Shown here: one piece after another, positions 43,521 through 51,621 of the stretch
How the letters are laid out: every line of letters starts with the position of its first letter
Position numbering within the stretch: the stretch's first letter is position 1
From: Bacteroidota bacterium
GTDB lineage: Bacteria > Bacteroidota > Bacteroidia > JAHEXY01
Direction: 5' to 3'
DNA length: 64,000 bases
Assembly (NCBI GenBank): GCA_023251875.1
Contig: JAHEXY010000008.1
Location: 186,001 to 250,000 of the forward strand
Program-made: the position numbers and the translations under genes
Notes under the pieces: generated by a model
The model's input: only the letters and a program-made list of their open reading frames with translations
What the model was told of the DNA's origin: nothing
The model's database searches: none

Positions 43521-46482
43521 TGGTTTTATTTATTGCATCATACACCACTTCCTGAATTCTCGACCTTATACTCATTTTATTCAATTTAGAATTTGTTGCA
43601 TCAGGGTAAACACGGTTGGATAAAAAGATATACAAAACACCATTATCAGGATCCATCCAAACTATGGTTCCGGTAAAGCCTGTATGGCCAAAACTTTCAG
43701 CAGAAACACAAGAACATGGGACACCTCCTGAGGGGTCTTTGCGATCAAATCCCAAAGCTCTTCTATTGTTTTCCGCACAATAATGACATTTTGTAAATTC
43801 ATTTACCGTGGTTGAATCAAAATATTTTTCTCCACCATAAGAACCCTTCCATAAATACATCTGCATAAGCTTAGCCAAATCATTGGCATCAGAAAAAATT
43901 CCTGCATGACCGCACACGCCACCCATCATGGCCGCACCCGGATCATGCACATAACCTTGTACCAATTGTTTTCTGAAAATTTGATCGTTTTCTGTAGGAA
44001 CAATTCTATTTTTTTGAAATCGATCCAAAGGTTTGTATCCAAGTGTTGTTGCCCCTAATGGTTTATAAAAATTTTCATTTACATATTTATCGAGCTGAGT
44101 ACCCGTTTGTTTTTCGGCAACATACATCATTAAATAAAATCCTAAATCACTGTATAAATAATCCTTTTTATCAAGCAATGAAGAAGCTAAAATTTTTTTG
44201 AAAATAGTATCTCTATAAGTTCCCTTAATAAATAATTCACGCGCTACTTTTACCGAACATTCTCCTGTTGAATCGCAACTGTATATTGCAGGAATACAAT
44301 CTCCATCTTTCATGGTTTCTGTGTAAAATGGAATCCAACCCTGTAAGCCTGCTTTATGTGAGAGTATTTCTTTAATAATTAAATTTCCTTTGTTTGTGCC
44401 GGTGGCTTCTGGCAAATAAGTTTGAAGTGTAGCATCGAGATTTAATTTTTTTTGGTCGTACAAACGCATGATAGAAGGAAGCGTTGCCGATACTTTAGTT
44501 ACAGAAGCCAAATCATAAATAGATTTATTATTTACTACAGTACTTGTATCATCATAAGTAAAATGGCCAAAAGATTTTTGGTAAAATATTTTTCCATCTT
44601 TTGCAATTAAAATCTCACAACCCGGAGTAGCTTTACTATTGATTGCTTCATAAGCAATAGAATCTATTTTATTTAAATCAATTGAATGAATACCTACTTC
44701 TTCAGGAATGGTATATTTTAAACGACTAGCATTTTCTGTTTGCATACCCATTCCTCTTGTATATTGAGAAGAAACATTGATGGGCAATTTTCCTAGTGAA
44801 GAGATTCCTCCAAAAATCATTTGTGCTGATGAAGATTCAAATAAAGGAGAATCTTCATACGACATTATTAATGCCTCCAAAGACACATTAGCATCAAATT
44901 GAGATAAGCTATACGGATTAGCAAAAATATCAAGGATTACTTTTTTTTGTTTTGAAAGTGTTTTGATTAAATCAATAGTTGCATCAGCAATTCCAAAATT
45001 TCTCCTGGGATTATTAGTAGCATTATGCAAACTAATTACAATTAAATTATACGATTGTAAAGTGTCGATAATATTTTTAATTTGATTTTCTGATGGCTCT
45101 TTACCAATGCGAAATGTTTGCACATTGGTATAATTACCAAGCATTTCTTGAAAGATGTTATCGCTATCACAATTTATCGCGAGTGATGCAATTGACAAAG
45201 TATCTAAACGCTTAAGCGGAATAAGATTATTTTTATTTTTTAATAATGTGATAGACGATTCAGCCAATTTACTATTGATGAGTTGCGCTTCTGGAGTATG
45301 CAAATCTTCATACAAATTTTTAAGCTCAAGAGGCTTCCATTTATCAAGACCAGTCCATTTTTTTACTGCTAATATTTTACGGCAATGGTAATCAATTTCT
45401 TCTTGTGTAATTAATGTATCGGCAATGGCTTTTTTAATTTGTTCAATTGCTGTAGGCACATCTTCAGGAAAAAGCAATACATCGTTTCCTGCTAATAAAG
45501 CTTTTACTGCCACTTCTCCTGGTTTATAAAAACTGCTTACGCCTTTCATATTAAGCGCATCGGTAAAAATGAGTCCTTGAAAATTCAATTGTTTTTTCAA
45601 CAAACTATCTACCACAATTTTTGATAAAGTAGATGCTCGGTTAGGTGTTGAATCAAGTGCCGGAATATACAAATGGGCAACCATCATACTTCCCAAGCCA
45701 TTTTTAATTAATTGCTTAAAAGGATACAGATCGAGGGTATCAATGGTTTCTTTTGAATGTGTGATGATGGGTAATTCTTTATGAGAATCTTTATCAGTAT
45801 CACCGTGTCCGGGAAAATGTTTGGCATTGGCAAGCACTCTTGAGTCTTGTAATCCATTCATATATTGAATACCAAGGCTTGCTACACTTAATTTATTGTC
45901 ACCAAAAGAACGATTACCAATAACAGGATTAAGCGGATTGCTATTTACATCAACAACAGGAGCAAAATTAACTTGAATACCCAAACGCTGGCATTGGCGA
46001 CCAATTTCACGACCCATTTGGTAAATTAATTGTTCGTTTTGAATAGCACCCAAAGTCATTTGATGCGGAAACTGCATGGTGCTATCTAAGCGCATAGCCA
46101 ACCCCCATTCTCCATCTATAGCAATAAGTAAAGGTGCTTTTGAAGAATCTTGGTATTGATTGGTAAGTTTAGCTTCACGTATTGGGCCTCCTTGAAAAAA
46201 AATTAATCCACCAATTTTATATTTTGTTATTAATTGATTGATTTGTGCAACATGCTCATCGCCTTTATTTGAATAAGCAGCCACCATAAAAAGCTGTGCA
46301 ATTCTTTCATCGGGCGTTAATGCACTCATAATTGAATCAACCCAATGATCATTCATGTATGCAAGAAAAGGCGGTGAAGAAATTTCTTTGTCTAAATAAT
46401 CAGGATCATAATTGGCATGGGTAAATCTAGGATTGATACAAGAAACCAATACAAGAAATAATAATATATAGACTGAACGCAT
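43516..46482 (-). CDS. GH3 beta-N-acetylglucosaminidase fused to a beta-lactamase-like serine hydrolase
   Basis: This 988-residue two-enzyme protein starts with a signal peptide ending at Cys (VLVSC), likely a lipoprotein. Residues about 45-380 are a GH3/NagZ domain with the K221-H222-FPGHGDTDKDSHKELP motif and the nucleophile Asp in FTDALNMKG. Residues about 390-560 are a GH3 C-terminal-like domain. Residues about 595-985 are a beta-lactamase/penicillin-binding-protein-like domain with SVTK (Ser660, Lys663), YSDLGFY and HTGFTGT motifs. Likely role: recycling or remodelling peptidoglycan at the cell envelope. The fusion is common in Bacteroidota. It is transcribed ahead of bshA. Confidence 0.93.
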   Translation of the reverse strand: MRSVYILLFLVLVSCINPRFTHANYDPDYLDKEISSPPFLAYMNDHWVDSIMSALTPDERIAQLFMVAAYSNKGDEHVAQINQLITKYKIGGLIFFQGGPIREAKLTNQYQDSSKAPLLIAIDGEWGLAMRLDSTMQFPHQMTLGAIQNEQLIYQMGREIGRQCQRLGIQVNFAPVVDVNSNPLNPVIGNRSFGDNKLSVASLGIQYMNGLQDSRVLANAKHFPGHGDTDKDSHKELPIITHSKETIDTLDLYPFKQLIKNGLGSMMVAHLYIPALDSTPNRASTLSKIVVDSLLKKQLNFQGLIFTDALNMKGVSSFYKPGEVAVKALLAGNDVLLFPEDVPTAIEQIKKAIADTLITQEEIDYHCRKILAVKKWTGLDKWKPLELKNLYEDLHTPEAQLINSKLAESSITLLKNKNNLIPLKRLDTLSIASLAINCDSDNIFQEMLGNYTNVQTFRIGKEPSENQIKNIIDTLQSYNLIVISLHNATNNPRRNFGIADATIDLIKTLSKQKKVILDIFANPYSLSQFDANVSLEALIMSYEDSPLFESSSAQMIFGGISSLGKLPINVSSQYTRGMGMQTENASRLKYTIPEEVGIHSIDLNKIDSIAYEAINSKATPGCEILIAKDGKIFYQKSFGHFTYDDTSTVVNNKSIYDLASVTKVSATLPSIMRLYDQKKLNLDATLQTYLPEATGTNKGNLIIKEILSHKAGLQGWIPFYTETMKDGDCIPAIYSCDSTGECSVKVARELFIKGTYRDTIFKKILASSLLDKKDYLYSDLGFYLMMYVAEKQTGTQLDKYVNENFYKPLGATTLGYKPLDRFQKNRIVPTENDQIFRKQLVQGYVHDPGAAMMGGVCGHAGIFSDANDLAKLMQMYLWKGSYGGEKYFDSTTVNEFTKCHYCAENNRRALGFDRKDPSGGVPCSCVSAESFGHTGFTGTIVWMDPDNGVLYIFLSNRVYPDATNSKLNKMSIRSRIQEVVYDAINKTN

Positions 46483-46702
46483 TAAAAATTAGTTATGGGT
46501 TATTGGGTATTTTCTTAAAGAAGATAAATATACGTACATACTTTTTAGACGAAGCCATTGATGCTATAAATTTTTAAGAATTTTTGAACGTTTTGCTATA
46601 ATTTTGAAATTTTACATTACAAAAATAGTTTTTTGATGTATTGATATTAGGCATAAATCTATGCCACTAAATAAATTCAATTAATTCACCATATTTAATT
46701 GT

Positions 46703-46710
46703 TAAATTTG
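46703..46710 (+). promoter_or_regulatory. Bacteroidota-type -7 box (TAAATTTG)
   Basis: TAAATTTG fits TAnnTTTG and lies about 130 bases upstream of the nuclease start, ahead of both copies of the duplicated leader segment. A -33 box is not clear. Confidence 0.4.
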
Positions 46711-46761
46711 CAAAGAAATTTTTGAGCATAGAAAATCAAATTATCTACGTATGAAATAGTC

Positions 46762-46815
46762 ATGCACGAACAGTGCGCAAATACCTCTGAAGAGGGTATG
46801 ACGTATTCCATATGA
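46762..46815 (+). CDS. Possible leader peptide, 17 residues
   Basis: A short frame reads MHEQCANTSEEGMTYSI then TGA. It lies between the duplicated start segments, overlaps the ATACCTCT/AGAGGGTAT stem, and ends 25 bases before the nuclease start. There is no independent evidence that it is translated. Confidence 0.2.
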   Translation: MHEQCANTSEEGMTYSI

Positions 46816-46840
46816 CATTTAAAAATCAAATAATCTACAT

Positions 46841-48835
46841 ATGAAATTATTAGACTTAAAACTTATCAATTTTAGAAAGTTGAGTTCATTACCTCAGCCT
46901 ACTATGATATTTAATTCAGATATAAATATTTTAGTTGGCGCAAACAATGCAGGTAAAACAAGTATACTAAAGGCCATTCAAAAGTTATTTGAAAATGAAG
47001 AGTTCGATGCAAAAAAAGATCTAAACTATTTAGTGAAAGATGGTAATTTAACAATTGAGGCTACTATTAAAATTACTATGGAACAATGGAAATCTTATTT
47101 AAGGGTTGCATTAGGGCAACATACTCAAATTTCCTTTAATGCTGTAAATATTGATACAATGGCAGAGTCCTTATTTGATTTGCCAATAAAATTAAAACAC
47201 AATGTTAGTTTTGTGAATGAAAAAGAATCTAACTACCAAATAAGTGGAGATTTATACAATGAAGATTTAAATAAAGTTGCAACAGATAATGATAAACGTA
47301 CGTTAATTACAACAGCAATTCAGTTATTCATAAATGCTGATTTTTATAATGTTTACAAAACGCCCTTATACCTTGATTCGAAAGGTGAAATAAAAGAACA
47401 AGAAAAGTTTAAACCATTAAATCAGATCGAGAATACTAAAAACAGCAAAGATATTGAAATTAGAGGTCTACTATATGCCTTAAAGAAAAAAGATCCAGAG
47501 CAATTTGTTTTATTTAAAAAGAGACTCTTAGAAATATTTACTGAGCTAAATGATATAGATGTAATACATAATGAAGATTCGGGTTATTTTGAATTGCAAC
47601 TTCACGAAAAACTTAAAAAAAATGGCGATACACAAAATGTAAAGTACGACATAAAAAATGTTGGTGAAGGCATGCAAACCTTAGTAAAAATGTTCTCTAG
47701 TATACTATTGCACAAACCCTCTATTGTATTAATGGATGAACCCGAGGTACACATGCACCCTAGTTTGATAAAAGAATTTGTGAGATATATTAAAGTGCTC
47801 TCAGCCGAAATTCAATTCATTATTACTACACATAGTATAGTATTAATGAATGAAATTGGAGAGGATAAAATATTTACACTTAGAAATGAACTATCACAAA
47901 AGGGCATTATAGTTAAAAAAGCAACTGAAAAACAAGATGTACTAAATTCATTTTCTGATTTAGGGTTTGAGCTAAGTGCCTTTAATTATGGACAAAATCC
48001 AAACTTTTATGTTTTTGTTGAAGGCGAGAGTGATGAGAGTTACATAAAGGTTTTTGCTGAAAAATTATCGAAAGCCAAAGAGCTTAATAATAAACACGTT
48101 GAATTTGTAAGTTTAAAAGGAAAAGGAGATCGTTATAAATTATCGCTTTTAATTCAAAAACTTGAAACCGAATTTGCCGACAAACCGGTATTAGTAGTAC
48201 TTGATGAAGATGAAACCACTGCAGGCGAAAAGCAACAATTAGAAGCCAAATTTAAAAGCCCCAATAAACTTTATTATTTATCGAAACGACAAATTGAATC
48301 ATATTTGATAAACGATAGGATTATTCAAACCACATTATTAAATAATTGCAAAAGCGAAGGAGAGAAGAAAAAGGTAATAGGTACAAACTTTAATAACGTA
48401 TTATATGACTTGGCTAATGAACAAAAAGAGGATGTATTTCATAGAATACTTCGCGATTTTTACATTAATGGCACGCTGTTGAGAGAATTTGAAATGAGAG
48501 ATGCTATAAACCAGCTCAGAAATACAGAAAAAGTAGATTTAAGCGGGAAAATTTTAGCTAAACTCGTTTCAGCTACCACCGAAAAATTTTATACCCTTTC
48601 TAAAAACTCTGTTATTTCAATTGAAGAATTTGAAAAAAACTGGAATAATAATAATTACAGATTAAGCCGTTGTGATGCACGGGTGTTACTCTCTTCATTA
48701 AATAAATGGATGATGAAAAATGAAATAAAAACACCCTTACAATTAAGGCCAATTAGTGAAATTGCAAATCATTTTACTCAAGAAACAATTCACCAGGATA
48801 TTGCCAAACTAATAGATCATATTTTAGCACTTTAA
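46841..48835 (+). CDS. OLD-family ATP-dependent nuclease (AAA ATPase plus TOPRIM)
   Basis: This 664-residue protein has an ABC/RecF-type ATPase domain. Walker A is GANNAGKTS (residues 33-41) and Walker B is IVLMDEPEVHMHP (Asp299-Glu300), followed by the H-loop FIITTHSIVLM. It then has a TOPRIM domain with EGESDESYI (Glu394) and VVLDEDETT (Asp455, Asp457) for metals. A C-terminal helical region of about 180 residues follows. OLD nucleases cut DNA and are often phage-defence proteins, as in Gabija (GajA), PARIS or retron systems; no GajB helicase or other partner is adjacent, so a class 1 standalone OLD is the best call. A RhuM remnant lies immediately downstream. Confidence 0.88.
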   Translation: MKLLDLKLINFRKLSSLPQPTMIFNSDINILVGANNAGKTSILKAIQKLFENEEFDAKKDLNYLVKDGNLTIEATIKITMEQWKSYLRVALGQHTQISFNAVNIDTMAESLFDLPIKLKHNVSFVNEKESNYQISGDLYNEDLNKVATDNDKRTLITTAIQLFINADFYNVYKTPLYLDSKGEIKEQEKFKPLNQIENTKNSKDIEIRGLLYALKKKDPEQFVLFKKRLLEIFTELNDIDVIHNEDSGYFELQLHEKLKKNGDTQNVKYDIKNVGEGMQTLVKMFSSILLHKPSIVLMDEPEVHMHPSLIKEFVRYIKVLSAEIQFIITTHSIVLMNEIGEDKIFTLRNELSQKGIIVKKATEKQDVLNSFSDLGFELSAFNYGQNPNFYVFVEGESDESYIKVFAEKLSKAKELNNKHVEFVSLKGKGDRYKLSLLIQKLETEFADKPVLVVLDEDETTAGEKQQLEAKFKSPNKLYYLSKRQIESYLINDRIIQTTLLNNCKSEGEKKKVIGTNFNNVLYDLANEQKEDVFHRILRDFYINGTLLREFEMRDAINQLRNTEKVDLSGKILAKLVSATTEKFYTLSKNSVISIEEFEKNWNNNNYRLSRCDARVLLSSLNKWMMKNEIKTPLQLRPISEIANHFTQETIHQDIAKLIDHILAL

Positions 48836-48845
48836 TTATTTAGCA

Positions 48846-49031
48846 ATGGAAGAAACCCTAACCCCCATGCTTAAAAACGGTGGCAAAGGAAATTATTTTG
48901 AAGAATTACTTGCCCGTATTCGTGATATACGCAGTAGTGAAAAAAATTTTTGGCGAAAAGTGCTGGATACTTATGCAACCAGTATTAAAAAACCATGCAT
49001 GCATGACATCATGACTTTTTATTTAGCATAA
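48846..49031 (+). pseudogene. Probable RhuM family remnant
   Basis: Sixty-one codons remain. Residues about 15-47 (YFEELLARIRDIRSSEKNFW, then RKVLDTYATSI) closely resemble the conserved helical segment of RhuM family proteins as I remember them. The first 14 residues and the last 14 (KKPCMHDIMTFYLA) do not fit. The family is normally around 300 residues, so this looks like an internal fragment left after deletion. It lies 10 bases past the OLD-like nuclease gene. RhuM genes are often in restriction-modification or mobile islands. It could be an expressed mini-protein instead. Confidence 0.55.
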
Positions 49032-49175
49032 TATTTCGGACATAATTTCTTGTTATTTACATAACACCCGACAAAATGCCATTTTTGTAATTTTGGCATC
49101 AACAAATAAAATCAATTAAAAAAATATTATTTTTATTTATAATTAATTAATATACAATTATATAAATACATACAA

Positions 49176-49206
49176 TTGCATAATTAGTTTAATTTTTATA
49201 TATTTG
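49176..49206 (+). promoter_or_regulatory. Promoter of the phasin-like gene (TTG-N20-TATATTTG)
   Basis: TTG at 49176-49178 and TATATTTG at 49199-49206 are separated by 20 bases, close to the Bacteroidota -33/-7 consensus (TTTG-N19-21-TAnnTTTG). The leader to the start codon at 49290 would be about 75 bases. Confidence 0.6.
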
Positions 49207-49289
49207 CACTCGATTTATAGCATACTATTTGACTATAGCGAAACAACAATTAATCAATCAAAATTTTAACCAATTAAAAAACAATCACC

Positions 49290-49613
49290 ATGGAAGAAAC
49301 ATTAAAAAACTTCTTGTACGCAGGAGTAGGCTTAACAAATGAAGCAACAGACAAATTCAAAAAATCTTTTGACGAATTAGTTCAAAAAGGTAAAGTTTCT
49401 GATACAGAAGCTAAAAAATTTGTAGATGAGTTTATCAACAAAACTACAACTACAAAAACTGAATTTGATTCAAAATTCAATGAATTTTTAGGAAAATGGG
49501 GCTTCTCTAAAACTGAAGAAGTTACATCTTTGAAAAAAAGAGTTGAAGAACTTGAAGCTAAATTAGCTGAAAAAACTACTAAAACTACAACTACAGCTAA
49601 AGCAACTGCTTAA
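49290..49613 (+). CDS. Phasin-like, granule-associated coiled-coil protein
   Basis: This 107-residue protein is helical: MEETLKNFLYAGVGLTNEATDKFKKSFDELVQKGKVSDTEAKKFVDEF, then a coiled coil (SLKKRVEELEAKLAEK) and a Thr/Lys tail (TTKTTTTAKATA). This resembles the PhaF/PhaI phasin-related family that coats polyhydroxyalkanoate granules, and small Bacteroidota proteins annotated as phasin. No PHA synthase is in the window, so a general stress or granule-coat role is as likely. It has a good promoter and a strong terminator, suggesting a highly expressed single gene. Confidence 0.85.
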   Translation: MEETLKNFLYAGVGLTNEATDKFKKSFDELVQKGKVSDTEAKKFVDEFINKTTTTKTEFDSKFNEFLGKWGFSKTEEVTSLKKRVEELEAKLAEKTTKTTTTAKATA

Positions 49614-49635
49614 TCTTAGTTTTGTTTTATAAATT

Positions 49636-49672
49636 AAAAGCCGAGCAATAAATTGTTCGGCTTTTGTTTTTT
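49636..49672 (+). terminator. Intrinsic terminator of the phasin-like gene
   Basis: AAAAGCCGAGCAAT pairs with ATTGTTCGGCTTTT (one G-T-type mismatch position) and is followed by a T-run. It lies 23 bases past the stop codon. Confidence 0.9.
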
Positions 49673-49791
49673 ATAATTGAGCTAACAACAGGTTACGCAT
49701 ATTATTTTTTATAGCACAAAAATACAATAAGTATCCTTCTATCCCAAAAAACTTTTATATTGCAAAAGCTTTCTGAAAACCCCCGTATACA

Positions 49792-51498
49792 ATGATAGAG
49801 GCTGGTGTAGCAAAAAAAGATATTACGTATTTCGAAGATGGATTAGGCATGTTTGGCTATGGCATGGATTTTCATGTAATGAAAGGGATAAAAACGCATT
49901 TATACGCTCGCGCTTTTGTATTTAAAAATTCAGTTTCTGAAAAAATAGTTTTTGTAAATGTTGATTTAATGTCTGTTTCTACTGCTGTTAGAAAAGGAGT
50001 ATTAAAAAAACTTCAGAGAAACTATACTCACCTTGGTTATAATGAGCATAATGTAATGCTTACGGCTACACATACGCATAATGGCCCGGGAGGGTATTCT
50101 CATTATGCGTTTTATAATTTAACCATTAAGGGATTTGTTCCTAAAGTATATAATATCATTGTAGATGGTATTGTAGATGCAATTGTTAATGCCGATCAAT
50201 CAGCAAAACCATGCAACATTTATTATGGGGAGGGAAATTTTGAACCGGAAAAAGAAGTCGCATTTAATCGTTCTATAAAAGCATACAATCAAAACCCAGA
50301 TGTTGAAAAAGTAAATTTAAAGAATAGGCATTTAGCTTTGGATAGAACAATGTCATTATTAAGAATTGATGCTTTGGATGGAACACCACTTGGTTGTCTT
50401 TCTTGGTTTGGTGTACATCCAACAAATATAGGTAATGACAATTTTCTTCTTTGTGGCGATAATAAAGGCTATGCGGCATCTTTTATGGAAGAAGATAGTA
50501 AATCTCCAAATTTTGTTGCATCATTTCCCCAAAAACCATGTGGAGATGTAAGCCCTAATTTTATTTGGAGTTCTAAGCGAAATAAAATGTGTGGTAAATT
50601 TCCTGACGATTTTGAAAGTGCCATATACAATGGAAAATTACAGTTTCAAAAAGCAAAGGAAATTTATGAACAGATTGTTAAAACAGAACCCATAAATAAT
50701 AGTATTGATAGTGGGTTACTTTTTGTAAACTTTACCAATGTTACAGTTGATCCTGAATTTGCCGGAGGTAAAGAAGGCGAACGAACAGGACCGGGAGCCA
50801 TTGGTGTTGGTTTTATGCGGGGTACCGATGACGGAAAAGGAATAAATTCATTGGTAGCCGTAGCTATTAATTTTTTAGTTTTTATTAGTAAGAGCCTCGA
50901 CTATATTAAATCATGGTTTGCTCCTGTATCAATAAAAGAAAGATTTATTGGCAAGTATAAATACCAAGGCAATAAAAAAATTATTATTGAAACTACTGAG
51001 AGAAAAGTACTGGGATATACTGATCTAAGAGTGTTTCCAACCATCTTGGATAGATCAGTAGCTACTTTTAGAAATCACTATGAAAATGGCAGTTTAGGTG
51101 ATAAACCATGGACTCCAAATGTATTGCCCATTCAAATTTTTATTCTTGGTAATATTGCAATTGCAGGCATGTCAGGTGAATTAACAACAGTAGCAGGAAA
51201 ACGATTAAAAAAAACAATACAAGATATTTTATGTAAAAGAGGCATTGATAAAGTTATACTTTCGCCCTATGCAAATGCATATTCAGGATATGTTACCACT
51301 TATGAAGAATACCAAACCCAGTGCTATGAAGGAGGGCATACCATGTATGGTAAATGGACCCTGGCTGCACATCAAACCAAGTTTAAACAATTGTGTTTAG
51401 AAATGCTTAAACCTAAAAAAGATAGAGTTTTTGATAATACAGTAAGACCTGTGCAATTTTCAAAAGAAGAAATACAAAAACGAACAAGAATTTCCTGA
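49792..51498 (+). CDS. Neutral/alkaline ceramidase-type hydrolase
   Basis: This 568-residue protein matches the neutral/alkaline non-lysosomal ceramidase family, which hydrolyses the amide bond of ceramide with one zinc ion. Seen here: IEAGVAKKDITYFEDGLGMFGYG, TATHTHNGPGGYSHYAFYN (the first His ligands), LSWFGVHPTNIGNDN (His ligand) and FVASFPQKPCGDVSPNF near the active-site Ser region. The C-terminal part is KVILSPYANAYSGYVTTYEEYQTQCYEGGHTMYG, with the conserved Tyr/Glu ligands. No signal peptide is evident, which is unusual, since many family members are secreted. Bacteroidota make sphingolipids, so a role in their turnover is plausible. Confidence 0.92.
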   Translation: MIEAGVAKKDITYFEDGLGMFGYGMDFHVMKGIKTHLYARAFVFKNSVSEKIVFVNVDLMSVSTAVRKGVLKKLQRNYTHLGYNEHNVMLTATHTHNGPGGYSHYAFYNLTIKGFVPKVYNIIVDGIVDAIVNADQSAKPCNIYYGEGNFEPEKEVAFNRSIKAYNQNPDVEKVNLKNRHLALDRTMSLLRIDALDGTPLGCLSWFGVHPTNIGNDNFLLCGDNKGYAASFMEEDSKSPNFVASFPQKPCGDVSPNFIWSSKRNKMCGKFPDDFESAIYNGKLQFQKAKEIYEQIVKTEPINNSIDSGLLFVNFTNVTVDPEFAGGKEGERTGPGAIGVGFMRGTDDGKGINSLVAVAINFLVFISKSLDYIKSWFAPVSIKERFIGKYKYQGNKKIIIETTERKVLGYTDLRVFPTILDRSVATFRNHYENGSLGDKPWTPNVLPIQIFILGNIAIAGMSGELTTVAGKRLKKTIQDILCKRGIDKVILSPYANAYSGYVTTYEEYQTQCYEGGHTMYGKWTLAAHQTKFKQLCLEMLKPKKDRVFDNTVRPVQFSKEEIQKRTRIS

Positions 51499-51511
51499 TA
51501 AACTTAAAATT

Positions 51512-51558
51512 ATGTACATCAAAAGATAATTAGATGTACGTACATTTTTTTATTTTTG
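51512..51558 (+). promoter_or_regulatory. TGTAC palindromes and -7 box before the M43 protease gene
   Basis: TGTACATC (51513-51520) and GATGTACG (51533-51540) pair over seven bases, and TGTACGTACA is itself a 10-base palindrome. TATTTTTG at 51551-51558 fits TAnnTTTG. The arrangement could be a promoter with an operator, or a terminator of the ceramidase gene. Confidence 0.35.
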
Positions 51559-51621
51559 GTTTTACCCACCTAGTCCTGACATTTATGTAATTGTTTAGTA
51601 TTAATTAACAAAAAAACTCCT

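Larger units (their letters stand above)
46483..46840. other. Leader region of the OLD-like nuclease gene with duplicated start-site segment
   Basis: These 358 bases hold a TAAATTTG -7 box at 46703-46710, a GGCATA/TATGCC hairpin near 46651, and two copies of a 26-base segment ending ATGAAAT. The copies, at 46732-46757 and 46822-46847, differ at two positions and are exactly 90 bases apart. The upstream copy gives ATG-AAA-TAG, a two-codon frame; the downstream one is the true gene start. Between them are GCAC/GTGC and ATACCTCT/AGAGGGTAT stems and a possible 17-codon frame (46762-46815). Confidence 0.6.

Noticed and set aside
46841-48835. Complete Gabija (GajA/GajB) system
   Set aside because: No UvrD-like GajB helicase follows; only a 61-codon fragment is downstream.
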